From Brevibacterium sediminis (GTDB lineage Bacteria; Actinomycetota; Actinomycetes; Actinomycetales; Brevibacteriaceae), in the NCBI RefSeq assembly GCF_013623905.1, contig NZ_JABKDD010000004.1, positions 186,001 through 250,000 of the forward strand: 64,000 nt of DNA. Reading direction: 5' to 3'. The position numbers and the translations under genes were made by a program. Below are positions 1 to 8,435 of the stretch, piece after piece (the first letter of the stretch is position 1; each line of letters opens with the position of its first letter). Under the pieces are notes generated by a model that did not search any database, was not told the DNA's origin, and was given only the letters and a program-made list of their open reading frames with translations.

Positions 1-555
1 GAACCAGAACTCGAGCTCTCCGAAGACTTTGACGGAGATGACGTTGAGTCCGAGGACGAGGACGAGCGCGATGAGCGCCCACGCCCATTGCGGCACGGTC
101 GCGATCCAGGCGACGTAGCGGCCGAAGAAGCCCATGTAGAGCGCGGCCGCGGTGATGTCGACGATCGCGGTCGTCGCCCACACCAGCCAGTAGAACCACC
201 CGGAGATGAACGCGGCCTTCTCGCCGAAGAACTCACGGGCATAGGAGACGAACGACCCGGTGGTCGGGCGGTGCAGGACGAGTTCGCCGAGCGCGCGGAG
301 GATGAGGAACGCGAAGAACCCACAGACCGCGTAGGAGAGCACGATGGACGGCCCCGCCTCGTGGAGCCGACCGCCCGCACCGAGGAAGAGCCCGGTGCCG
401 ATCGCCCCGCCGATGGCGATCATCTGCACCTGGCGCGGGGCCAGGTTCTTCTGATACCCGGAGTCCTCGGCGGTGAGGTTCGGTCGGGTCGGGCCCGAGC
501 CCGGTTCTGCGGGTGCGACGGCGGCGCTGCGGTCGGAGCCGAGATTGTCAGTCAT
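1..555 (-). CDS. Amino-acid permease, AAT/AnsP-like (5' part only)
   Basis: This is the N-terminal 185 residues of an APC-superfamily amino-acid transporter; the rest lies beyond the left edge. After a polar leader of about 40 residues comes the first membrane segment with the family motif [13 protein letters not shown] (residues 49-61), followed by hydrophobic segments separated by short charged loops, as in AnsP and other AAT-family proton symporters. The ATG at 553-555 is the first good start. The gene follows aspartase and asparaginase on the same strand with a 94-bp gap, so asparagine or aspartate uptake is the natural inference. Substrate cannot be read from the sequence alone. Confidence 0.85.
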   Translation of the reverse strand, partial: MTDNLGSDRSAAVAPAEPGSGPTRPNLTAEDSGYQKNLAPRQVQMIAIGGAIGTGLFLGAGGRLHEAGPSIVLSYAVCGFFAFLILRALGELVLHRPTTGSFVSYAREFFGEKAAFISGWFYWLVWATTAIVDITAAALYMGFFGRYVAWIATVPQWAWALIALVLVLGLNVISVKVFGELEFWF

Positions 556-649
556 GAGTGTCCTCGTTCGTTGAGTACAGATGGTCTTGTCAGAAACAGG
601 CGGTCAGGTGGTCAGGTGGTCGATTGCAGGCGGCCCGGAGTCGGTTCGC

Positions 650-2053
650 TCACACGGTCGTGAGGTTCGCCAGCCGTTCGGGTCGGAGCAGACGTTCGAG
701 TTCGGAGGCGGTCATCAGCCCGTGTTCGAGCACGAGTTCGGCGACGCCGCGGCCGGTCTTCAGCGCCTCCTGGGCGATCATCGTCGCCGCCTGGTAACCG
801 ATGGTCGGGTTGAGTGCGGTGACGAGTCCGATGGAGTGTTCGACGGCAGCGCGGGTGAGTTCCGGATTGGCGGTGATGCCTGCGATGCAGCGGGTCGTCA
901 GCGTCCGCGACGCCGATTCGAGGTGGGAGATCGACTTGTGCAGGCTGTGCAGGATGACGGGTTCGAAGGCGTTGAGCTGCAGCTGCCCGGATTCGGCGGC
1001 CGCGGTGATCGTGACATCGTTGCCGATGACTTCGAACGCGACCTGGTTGACCACCTCGGGGATGACGGGGTTGATCTTGCCCGGCATGATCGACGATCCC
1101 GACTGCACGGCGGGCAGGTTGATCTCGTTGAATCCGGCGCGCGGACCCGAGGACAGCAGCCGCAGATCGTTGCAGATCTTCGAGATCTTCACGGCGATGC
1201 GCTTGAGCACCCCGGACAGGTGGACGAAGGATCCGACGTCCTGGGTCGCCTCTACGAGGTCGGGCGCGGTGACCAGGGGCAGCCCGGTCAGCTGCGCGAG
1301 ATGGTCGCGGACCGCCTCGGCGTATCCGGCTGGTGCGTTGAGTCCGGTGCCGATGGCGGTGGCGCCGAGGTTGATCTCGTGGACCAGCGACTCGGCCTCC
1401 CCGAGGCGCTCGCGGTCCTCCCCGATCGTCACAGCGTAGCTGCCGAAGGCCCGGCCGAGTGTCATCGGCACGGCGTCCTGCAGCTGGGTGCGTCCCATCG
1501 TGACGATGTCGTGGAATTCGGACGCCTTCACGGCGAACGCGTCCTGAAGTTCCCCGAGGGCGGTGAGCAGCCGTTTGATCGCGAAGATCGTACCGAGCTT
1601 GACCGCCGTCGGGTAGGCGTCGTTCGTCGACTGGCTGAGGTTGACGTGGTCGTTCGGGCTGATCCGCGTGTAGGTTCCGCGCGGCTGCCCGATGATCTCG
1701 AGCGCCCGGTTCGCGATCACCTCGTTGGCGTTCATATTCGACGAGGTGCCCGCCCCACCTTGGATGACGTCGATGGGGAACTGGTCGTGCAGCTTCCCGT
1801 CGATGATCTCCCGGCAGGCCGCGACGATCGCGTCGCGCCGCTGCTCATCGAGGAGGCCGAGGTCGTGGTTGGCCCTGGCGGCGGCGAGCTTGACCGCGGC
1901 GAGTCCGCGGATGAGGTCGGGGTTGGACTGCAGGGTCTGCGCGGTGATCGGGAAGTTCTCGACCGCCCGCAGCGTATGGATGCCCCAGTAGGCATCGCCC
2001 GGGATCTCCCGGTCGCCGAGGAGGTCGTGCTCGATGCGTGTATCCGTGCTCAT
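650..2053 (-). CDS. aspA: Aspartate ammonia-lyase (aspartase)
   Basis: It encodes 467 residues, the usual aspartase length, catalysing L-aspartate to fumarate plus ammonia. The fumarase/aspartase signature GSSIMPGKINPV is at residues 319-330, and the N-terminus (EHDLLGDREIP) is aspartase-like rather than FumC-like. The reading frame continues upstream as a GC-rich artefact, but similarity begins at the ATG at 2051-2053. It lies 74 bp after asparaginase on the same strand, so asparagine can be converted to aspartate and then fumarate with release of two ammonia molecules. FumC is the main alternative, disfavoured by the neighbours. Confidence 0.93.
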   Translation of the reverse strand: MSTDTRIEHDLLGDREIPGDAYWGIHTLRAVENFPITAQTLQSNPDLIRGLAAVKLAAARANHDLGLLDEQRRDAIVAACREIIDGKLHDQFPIDVIQGGAGTSSNMNANEVIANRALEIIGQPRGTYTRISPNDHVNLSQSTNDAYPTAVKLGTIFAIKRLLTALGELQDAFAVKASEFHDIVTMGRTQLQDAVPMTLGRAFGSYAVTIGEDRERLGEAESLVHEINLGATAIGTGLNAPAGYAEAVRDHLAQLTGLPLVTAPDLVEATQDVGSFVHLSGVLKRIAVKISKICNDLRLLSSGPRAGFNEINLPAVQSGSSIMPGKINPVIPEVVNQVAFEVIGNDVTITAAAESGQLQLNAFEPVILHSLHKSISHLESASRTLTTRCIAGITANPELTRAAVEHSIGLVTALNPTIGYQAATMIAQEALKTGRGVAELVLEHGLMTASELERLLRPERLANLTTV

Positions 2054-2127
2054 GGTTCTCGTGTCGCCTTTGTTCGTCGTTGTTGCTGATGCCTGTCGGT
2101 GCTGGTGGGTGGTTCGGCTGCGGAGGC

Positions 2128-3150
2128 TCAGGAGGCGACCGACCGGGTGCGTTCCCACTCGCCGAGGCGGTCCTCGACCTCGCGGGTCACGCGCAGTCCG
2201 CCGACCTCCCGTCCTCCGCCGAGGACGGGCGGGCTGACGATGTCGCCAGCCTTTTCGGTCGGTGCGGGCAGAGCGGAGAGGATCCGGGTGGCGATCGGCA
2301 GCCTGGCCCGATCCGAGCCGTCGGCGATCTTGACGGCGATGCCCATGCCGTCGATCCCGAGCAGCTGAACCGCTTCGGCGCCGTCCTTGGCGATGAGTCC
2401 GGGGACGGTGCGCATGAGCGCGGTGACGTCGCGCCCGGCACCGGCGACCATGTCCGGGTGGTCGCGCATGGCGGCGGCGACGCGCGCCGCGCTCGTGCCG
2501 GTCGAGACGGTGGACAGGCGAGCGAAAGCGCGGGCCATTCCGGTCAGCGAGATCGCCGGCAACGGTGTTCCACATCCGTCGGTCGACACGGTCGCCGGCG
2601 TCTCGCCGGTGAGTTCGGCGATGCTGGCGCCGATGTGCCGCTGCAGAGGGTGGGTGGGATCGAGGTAGCCCGCGAGGTCCCAGCCGTTGATCCGGCAGGT
2701 CGCGACCATGGCCGCGTGTTTGCCCGAGCAGTTCTGGGCCAAGCGGCTGCGCTGTCCGCCGGCGGCGAGGTGGGCTTCGCGCTCGGGCGCCCCATAGGGA
2801 AGGTCGATGACGTTGCCGAGGGCGGTCTCGTCGAGCTCGTACTGATGAAGGATCCGGCGGGCACCGTCGATGTGTTCGGGGGATCCCGAGTGGCTGGCCG
2901 CGGCGAGAGCGAGGAGCTCGGTCGGCAGATCGAGGCCGAGACGCAGCATCGCAAGCAGCTGCAGGGGCTTGAGGGTCGACCGAGGATAGAAGGGCGCATC
3001 GATATCACCGGCGGAGGTGAGCGGCCAGCCCTCGGAGTCGACGACCGCGAAGGAACCGTAGTGCACGCCTTCGACGAGATCACCGCGGGTGACCTCGACG
3101 AGTGGGACATGGGCGCGGTGGGTCGCGGTGGGGGTGGCTGTGTGGGTCAT
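2128..3150 (-). CDS. L-asparaginase (asparaginase II family, PF06089 type)
   Basis: This 340-residue cytoplasmic protein belongs to the actinobacterial/rhizobial asparaginase II family, unrelated to E. coli AnsA/AnsB. Visible family motifs are RSTLKPLQ (57-64), CSGKHAAM (141-148) and STDGCGTP (about 189-196), which contain the conserved Ser, Lys and Cys residues of the active site. No signal peptide is seen. Its ATG overlaps the stop of the upstream GntR gene by four bases (ATGA), so the two are translationally coupled and probably autoregulated together. Predicted reaction: L-asparagine to L-aspartate plus ammonia, feeding the aspartase downstream. Confidence 0.9.
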   Translation of the reverse strand: MTHTATPTATHRAHVPLVEVTRGDLVEGVHYGSFAVVDSEGWPLTSAGDIDAPFYPRSTLKPLQLLAMLRLGLDLPTELLALAAASHSGSPEHIDGARRILHQYELDETALGNVIDLPYGAPEREAHLAAGGQRSRLAQNCSGKHAAMVATCRINGWDLAGYLDPTHPLQRHIGASIAELTGETPATVSTDGCGTPLPAISLTGMARAFARLSTVSTGTSAARVAAAMRDHPDMVAGAGRDVTALMRTVPGLIAKDGAEAVQLLGIDGMGIAVKIADGSDRARLPIATRILSALPAPTEKAGDIVSPPVLGGGREVGGLRVTREVEDRLGEWERTRSVAS

Positions 3151-3863
3151 GGTCTTCCTGGATTTCGGGCGAGGTCGGTGACGGCGACAGCGACCTGAGC
3201 GAGATGTACGGCCATAGCGTCGCGGGCACGGGCGCTGTCGCCGGCTTCGATCGCGCGGACGATCTCCGCATGCTCGACGTCGGAGTCCGGTTGACGGCTG
3301 GCGGCGAGGTTGAGGAGCTCGGACTGGGCGGTCAGGGCACCGCGGAGTTCGGCGATGACGCTTTCGAAGACTCGGTTTCCGCTGGCTCGGGCGATGGCGA
3401 TGTGCAGCTCTCCGTCGAGCTCGACCCAGCCGCGGGGACTCGGCTCGGCGCTCATCGACTGCAGCAGGGCGTGGAGACGGACGAGGTCGGCCTCGGTGCG
3501 CCGAGTGGCCGCGAGTTCGGCGGCGGGAACTTCGATATGCGGTCGGGCCTCGTGGAGATCCCGGGAGGAGTAGTCGCCGAGGTGCAGTCCGGTCTCCGGA
3601 GCGGAGGCGATGACGAAGGTGCCGCTGCCGGTCTTCGTCTCGGTCAGCCCGAGGGTTGCCAGCGAGCGCAGGGCTTCGCGGATGACGGGACGGCTGACGG
3701 CGTATCGGTCGGCGAGCTTCGCTTCGGAGGGAAGGCGGTTGCCGACGGGAAAGGTGCCGTCGGCGATCTCGGCACGCAGACTGCGCACGACGCCCTCACC
3801 CGCGGACAGTCGTTCTACAGCCGTGCGTCTGGCCGTGGGTTCGGTCGGGCTGTTCGTCCCCAT
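3147..3863 (-). CDS. GntR-family regulator, FadR/FCD type
   Basis: A 238-residue transcription factor: an N-terminal winged helix (LPSEAKLADRYAVSRPVIREALRSL) and a C-terminal all-helical FCD ligand domain. I use the ATG at 3861-3863 because a GGAGGAG ribosome-binding site lies five bases upstream; a GTG at 3869 is too close to it. It is the first gene of the asparagine/aspartate unit and overlaps asparaginase. A strong inverted repeat about 50 bp upstream (3916-3944) is the likely operator. The ligand is probably an acidic amino or organic acid such as aspartate or asparagine; this is inferred from context only. Confidence 0.88.
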   Translation of the reverse strand: MGTNSPTEPTARRTAVERLSAGEGVVRSLRAEIADGTFPVGNRLPSEAKLADRYAVSRPVIREALRSLATLGLTETKTGSGTFVIASAPETGLHLGDYSSRDLHEARPHIEVPAAELAATRRTEADLVRLHALLQSMSAEPSPRGWVELDGELHIAIARASGNRVFESVIAELRGALTAQSELLNLAASRQPDSDVEHAEIVRAIEAGDSARARDAMAVHLAQVAVAVTDLARNPGRP

Positions 3864-3915
3864 GACCACTCCTCCGGTTCGATCCGATCATTGATCCGGC
3901 ACACAGCCCACCAGA

Positions 3916-3944
3916 CAAACCTGTCAAGCTGTATGACAGGTTTG
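3916..3944. promoter_or_regulatory. Inverted-repeat operator upstream of the asparagine-unit GntR gene
   Basis: A perfect 11-bp inverted repeat, CAAACCTGTCA and TGACAGGTTTG, with a 7-bp spacer. It lies 53 bp upstream of the GntR start in otherwise plain sequence, a typical autoregulatory position for an FCD-type regulator. Binding is inferred. Confidence 0.6.
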
Positions 3945-4153
3945 AGTGTAATCCCGCTCACCCAACGTGCGTCAACCCACCAGAGAGGCGTTTCAGACTC
4001 TGAGATTCACGGTCGCTTGCCCGTGCTGCCCGCGAGCGGGTGTCTACTGCGGGTGGATTCACCGCGACATCCGCGCAGAGTTCGAGGTGGATCCACCCGC
4101 AGGGAACACCCCGGCCCATGCAGAAAGGGCTGGCCCACATGCAAGACCATGAA

Positions 4154-4213
4154 AAACGGGCTGGGTGTCGAGAAACGCATGCGCACACGCGTTTCTCGAC
4201 ACCCAGCCCGTTT
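4154..4213. repeat. Perfect 25-bp inverted repeat, terminator-like
   Basis: Arms 4154-4178 and 4189-4213 are exact reverse complements with a 10-base loop. The repeat begins 29 bp after the stop of the minus-strand aldehyde dehydrogenase gene, where a terminator belongs, but there is no T-run on either side. The stem is longer than a typical factor-independent terminator, so a repetitive extragenic palindrome is an alternative. Confidence 0.7.
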
Positions 4214-4241
4214 CTCGACGAAGGCTGAGGCCAAGCCCCAG

Positions 4242-5636
4242 TCAGTCAGCCACGTAGTACATGCGCTTGTTGACGAACTCATCCATGCCGTAGGGCCCGA
4301 GCTCGCGGCCGAAGCCCGAGCGCTTCGTGCCGCCGAACGGGATCTCCGCACCCTCTCCGGCAGGGGTGTTGACGTTCGACATGCCGACATCGAGGCGCTG
4401 AGCGAGCTTCGCGGCACGCTCCTCGTCCTTGGCGAACACCGCGCCGCCGAGGCCGAAGCGCGAATCATTGGCCAGGGCCAGTGCTTCGTCATCGCTGCTG
4501 ACCTTGTACACGGTGGCCACGGGGCCGAAGAGCTCTTCGCGGTAGGCGTCCATCTCCGAGGTGACTCCGGTGAGCACGGCCGGCGAGACGTACGCGGATC
4601 CGTCGGTGGCGAGCTCGCCGCCGACGAGGGTCGCACCCTGCTCGACGGCACGGTCGAGCTGCTTGCGCAGGTTCTCGGCAGCCGAACGCGAGGACAGGGG
4701 CGAGTACTTGCCGTCGCCCGCCTCGGCGGGGGTGCCCTTCTCCCAGGACTGGGCGCGCTCGGTCAGGCCGGACACGAAGTCGTCGTAGATGTCGTCCATG
4801 ACGATCATCCGCTTGTTCGCGTTGCAGACCTGGCCGGTGTTGTACAGGCGGGTGCCCCAGGCGGTGTCGACGGCCTCGTTCATGTCGTCGGTGTCGAGGA
4901 TGATGTACGGGTCGGAGCCGCCGAGCTCCAGCACGGCCTTCTTGAGGTACTTGCCGGCCGTGGCGGCCACGGCCGATCCGGCGCGCTCGGAACCGGTCAG
5001 GGACACGCCTTCGACGCGGTCGTCGGCGATGATCGTCTCGATCTGCTCGTGCGTGGCGTAGATGTTGGAGTACACGCCTTCGGGGATGCCGGCTTCCTTC
5101 ATGATCTCGGCGATCTTCGCCGAGGAGCGGGGGCAGATCTCCGCATGCTTGAGGATGATCGTATTGCCGAGCACGAGGTTCGGTGCGGCGAAGCGGGCGA
5201 CCTGGTAGTAGGGGAAGTTCCAGGGCATGATGCCCAGCAGCGTGCCGACGGGGCGGCGCTGGATGAAGGCCTTGCCGCCGGACATCGATTCGATCGGTTC
5301 ATCGGCGGCGAACTTCGGTCCGTTGTCGGCGTAGTAGTTGAAGATCGCCTCGCAGAACTCGGCCTCTTCCTCACCTTCGGCGGTGGGCTTGCCCATCTCC
5401 TCGGCGATGATCTTCGCGAGCTCTTCCTTGCGCTCGCCGAAGAGAGCGGCGACCTTGTTGACGATCGCGGCGCGTTCCTCGATCGTCTTCTCGCGCCAGC
5501 TCAGGTAGCCCTTGTGTGCGGATTCGAGGACCTGCTGGACCTCTTCGTCGGTGGCATTGTCGAACTTCTCGACGACTTCACCGGTGGCCGGGTTCTCGAC
5601 ACGGTAGCCGCCTGCAGCACTGCCTACGTTGCTCAT
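4242..5636 (-). CDS. gabD: NAD(P)-dependent succinate-semialdehyde dehydrogenase, GabD1-like
   Basis: A 464-residue aldehyde dehydrogenase. The Rossmann region carries PWNFP (138-142), the general base is Glu237 in LELGG, and the nucleophile is Cys271 in GQVCNANKR. The run ILKHAEICPRSS is typical of the GabD1/Sad branch that oxidises succinate semialdehyde to succinate. An AAAGGAG site precedes the ATG at 5634-5636, which I prefer over the longer frame. It stands alone: a structured gap precedes it and a long hairpin follows it. Another aldehyde is possible, since specificity within this branch is broad. Confidence 0.85.
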   Translation of the reverse strand: MSNVGSAAGGYRVENPATGEVVEKFDNATDEEVQQVLESAHKGYLSWREKTIEERAAIVNKVAALFGERKEELAKIIAEEMGKPTAEGEEEAEFCEAIFNYYADNGPKFAADEPIESMSGGKAFIQRRPVGTLLGIMPWNFPYYQVARFAAPNLVLGNTIILKHAEICPRSSAKIAEIMKEAGIPEGVYSNIYATHEQIETIIADDRVEGVSLTGSERAGSAVAATAGKYLKKAVLELGGSDPYIILDTDDMNEAVDTAWGTRLYNTGQVCNANKRMIVMDDIYDDFVSGLTERAQSWEKGTPAEAGDGKYSPLSSRSAAENLRKQLDRAVEQGATLVGGELATDGSAYVSPAVLTGVTSEMDAYREELFGPVATVYKVSSDDEALALANDSRFGLGGAVFAKDEERAAKLAQRLDVGMSNVNTPAGEGAEIPFGGTKRSGFGRELGPYGMDEFVNKRMYYVAD

Positions 5637-5979
5637 TCCAGACTCCTTTGACTTGTGCGCGCCTGTTGGCGCCGCTGAAGCAATTGCATACCTGTTTGCC
5701 GCCCGAATCGACGGAATGCGTATGCCTGCCACCCACGCTATCAATACGTGACCCGCGCAACAAGTGCCGAAACCTGGGGGAATCCTCAGTCCCCGATCGT
5801 CCGTGGTCCCCTCGCCGAGGCGGTGCGGATTCCGAATCGGTCACGACGAAATCCGAACCGCACTCGCGAGGAGAGAACTCCGGACTCGATCGGGGACCAC
5901 CCTCCTCGGCGAGGGGCCCGCTCCGGTCCCTGTTCATCGAACCAGAGGACCGAAACGGTTCACCTCGCGTCGCGGGAAC
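5637..5979. other. Gene-free interval with crossing inverted repeats
   Basis: This gap lies downstream of the AceE-like gene and upstream of gabD, both on the minus strand. GTCCCCGATCG (5789-5799) pairs with 5887-5897, and CCCCTCGCCGAGG (5808-5820) pairs with 5904-5916. The two pairings cross, so they are either alternatives or a pseudoknot. GTGCGG (5823-5828) can also pair with 5858-5863. A terminator for the upstream operon and a gabD leader structure are both possible. No protein-coding gene is supported. Confidence 0.5.
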
Positions 5980-8433
5980 TCACCGCCCCACGAGGTCGAG
6001 TCCGGCGCGCACGATGGAGTCCGTGTCGATCCCGTGGATCGCATAGGCCTCCCCCACCGAGGATGCCTGACCGAATTCGGTGACCCCGAGGTTCCGTGTG
6101 CGGTCCCCGCGCACTCCGGAGAGGAACGCGAGAGTGTGCGGGTGCCCGTCGAGGACGGTGACCAGCGGTGCCGGATGTTCTGCGGGGAAGAGTTCGTCGG
6201 CGATGGCCGAGCGGACACTCGAGCGGACCCGAGACCGATCCTGCACCGACCGGAACACCTTCGACGGTGAGCTGAGGCAGACGATTCCCGCCCGCACACC
6301 CAGGGATTCCAGTCGGGCCGCCGCCGTGATCACTTCGGTCATGATGGCCCCGGCGCCGACGAGGGTGACCTCGTCCTCGGCGGCCGGTCTGGCGGAGAGC
6401 CGGTAGCCGCCGGCGATGACCTGATCACGGCGGCGTTCCCGCAGCAGCGGATCTTCGGGCACATCTGCGAGCTCCTGCGCTACCGGTCTCGTCGTCAGTC
6501 GGAAGTAGGCGGAGTCGCCGTCCGGGTCGGCGAGTTCGCGCAGCGCTTCGAGCAGGGTCCACTCGAGGTCCTGGGCGAAGGCCGGCTCCCAGCTCGTCAG
6601 GCCCGGGATCTCCAAGGTCACCGACGGTGTGTTGAACGACTGGTGGGCCCCGCCTTCGGGCGCAAGCGATACCCCTGAGGGCGTGCCGACCATGATCGAA
6701 CGCCCACCCGCGTAGAGGCTGAAGGTCCAGGGCTCGAGAGCACGGTTGATGAAGGGATCGTAGATCGTGGCGATCGGCAGCAGCGGCTGTCCCCAGCGCT
6801 GCCCGGTCGATCCGAGCTCCCCGGCCAGGGAGACGAGATTGACCTCGGCGATGCCGAGTTCGATGTGCTGTCCGCTCGTGCCCTCCTGCCACCGCAGCAC
6901 CCGTTCCCGATCGTCGGAGAACCAGTCATGCCGGCCCGCCGGTGACCAGATTCCGGTCTTGTTGATCCATCCGCCGAGGTTCGTCGACGTCGCGACGTCC
7001 GGTGACAGGGTCACAACCCGCTGGGCCACCTCGGGGGCGACGTGCTTGAGGTCGGAGAGGAACCGGCCCAGCGCCGCCTGCGTGGAGATCTGCGGTCGCG
7101 GAGTGAATCCCAGCTCGGCAGGCACTGCGGCCACGGCATGGTCGGTGACCGGCTCCCGTCGCAGCCGCCGCGCGGTTTCGGCACAGAACCGGCCGGCCGG
7201 GGTGTCCGGAGCGAAGGCGACCCACGGATCGTCCAAGTCCATCCCCGAGGCGGCCGCGAGCTCGCGCATCTGCGCTTCGGTCAGCTGCGCGGCATGGTTG
7301 CCGGGATGGCCCTCCGTGGCCAGCCCCTTGCCTTTGATCGTGTAGGCGAAGACCACCGTCGGCCGGTCGTCGTCGATCTCGTCGAACGTCGACACGAGCT
7401 GGCCGAGGTCATGTCCGCCCAGGTCACGGATGAGGGAGGCGAGACCGTCCGCGTCGAAGCCGTCGATGACCGCGGACAGGGCGGTCGCCTCGGTGTCGGT
7501 GAGACCCGAGAGCAGCCGGTCGTGGATCTCGGACGGATGGGCGCGCAGCAGCCGCTGGTATTCGGGATTGGGCATCTGCACGAGCCGCTTCTTGAGCGCC
7601 TCACCGCCGGGGGCCGCGAACACGGCTTCGAGTCGGCGCCCCCACGGGCAGGTGAGCACCTGCCACCCGGCGGCATCGAACATGCCCTGCAAACGGCGGA
7701 CCTGGACATCGGGAATGACCCGGTCGAGCGACTGCCGGTTGAGGTCGACGATCCACACGATCTCGCCGAGGCTGCGCACCTCCGGATCGATGATCGCCTC
7801 CCACACCGCCCCTTCGTCCATCTCCGCGTCGCCGAGCAGGGAGTAGAACCGGCCGGCTTCCGGGGTCTCGGGGAACCGGTCGGAGACGTAGCGGTGGGAC
7901 AGGGCTGCCCAGATGGGAGCGGTCGCGCCGATGCCCACAGATCCGGTGGAGAAGTCCACCGTGTCCGGGTCCTTCGTCCGCGACGGGTAGGGCTGGAGTC
8001 CCCCGCGGCTGCGCAGGGTGTCGAGGAATTCCTCGCCGAGGTCGCCGAGCAGATAGTTGATCGCGTGGAGGACGGGAGAGGCATGCGGTTTGACCGAGAC
8101 GCGGTCGATGGCGCGCAGTCGGGTGAACCACAGCGCCGTCATGATCCCGGTCATCGAGGCCGACGAGGACTGATGGCCGCCGACCTTGACCCCGTCCGGG
8201 TTGACCCGGCCGCGGTTGGCACGGTCGATGATCGAGGTCGCCAGCCACAGCACGCGCTGGGCGATCTCGTCAAGGATCTCATCATCTCCCGAGGTCGAGG
8301 CGCGCAGCGGACGGTCATTCGTCCCGGGCGGGCTGACCTGCAGGGAGGTCTCGAATTGGTGGCGGTCCGTGTCCTGTGGTGTTGGCGCCTGAGCCGCCGG
8401 TTCTTGTGCTGTCGACTCCTGTGCGGTGCTCAT
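5980..8433 (-). CDS. Thiamine-diphosphate 2-oxoacid dehydrogenase E1/transketolase-like protein (AceE-related)
   Basis: An 817-residue protein with the layout of homodimeric pyruvate dehydrogenase E1 and transketolase. The N-terminal half has the cofactor/Mg motif GDAEMDEG (201-208) ending at Asn232, after an AceE-like HASP...INYLLG stretch (118-130). A transketolase pyrimidine-binding domain (GIAEVNLVSLAGELG) and a C-terminal domain follow. It is shorter than E. coli AceE (887 residues). The start at 8433 lies two bases after the acdS stop, so the genes are one transcription and translation unit. ACC deaminase makes 2-oxobutyrate, so a 2-oxobutyrate-processing role is a reasonable inference. 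No E2 or E3 gene is nearby. Confidence 0.75.
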   Translation of the reverse strand: MSTAQESTAQEPAAQAPTPQDTDRHQFETSLQVSPPGTNDRPLRASTSGDDEILDEIAQRVLWLATSIIDRANRGRVNPDGVKVGGHQSSSASMTGIMTALWFTRLRAIDRVSVKPHASPVLHAINYLLGDLGEEFLDTLRSRGGLQPYPSRTKDPDTVDFSTGSVGIGATAPIWAALSHRYVSDRFPETPEAGRFYSLLGDAEMDEGAVWEAIIDPEVRSLGEIVWIVDLNRQSLDRVIPDVQVRRLQGMFDAAGWQVLTCPWGRRLEAVFAAPGGEALKKRLVQMPNPEYQRLLRAHPSEIHDRLLSGLTDTEATALSAVIDGFDADGLASLIRDLGGHDLGQLVSTFDEIDDDRPTVVFAYTIKGKGLATEGHPGNHAAQLTEAQMRELAAASGMDLDDPWVAFAPDTPAGRFCAETARRLRREPVTDHAVAAVPAELGFTPRPQISTQAALGRFLSDLKHVAPEVAQRVVTLSPDVATSTNLGGWINKTGIWSPAGRHDWFSDDRERVLRWQEGTSGQHIELGIAEVNLVSLAGELGSTGQRWGQPLLPIATIYDPFINRALEPWTFSLYAGGRSIMVGTPSGVSLAPEGGAHQSFNTPSVTLEIPGLTSWEPAFAQDLEWTLLEALRELADPDGDSAYFRLTTRPVAQELADVPEDPLLRERRRDQVIAGGYRLSARPAAEDEVTLVGAGAIMTEVITAAARLESLGVRAGIVCLSSPSKVFRSVQDRSRVRSSVRSAIADELFPAEHPAPLVTVLDGHPHTLAFLSGVRGDRTRNLGVTEFGQASSVGEAYAIHGIDTDSIVRAGLDLVGR

Positions 8434-8435
8434 CG

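Larger units (their letters stand above)
3864..4241. other. Gene-free interval with structured repeats
   Basis: This gap between the asparagine-unit regulator and the GabD-like gene holds the GntR operator at 3916-3944, an imperfect 17-bp inverted repeat built on CTGCGGGTGGAT (left arm about 4045-4061, right arm about 4087-4103), and a perfect 25-bp inverted repeat at 4154-4213. Short open frames cross it on both strands, but they consist of the repeat arms and have no ribosome-binding site, so I call none of them a gene. Confidence 0.6.

Noticed and set aside
3102-5651. Long plus-strand open frame of about 850 codons
   Set aside because: It is antisense to the GntR and gabD genes, has the Gly/Arg/Asp-rich composition of a mirror frame in GC-rich DNA, and spans the repeat-rich gap.
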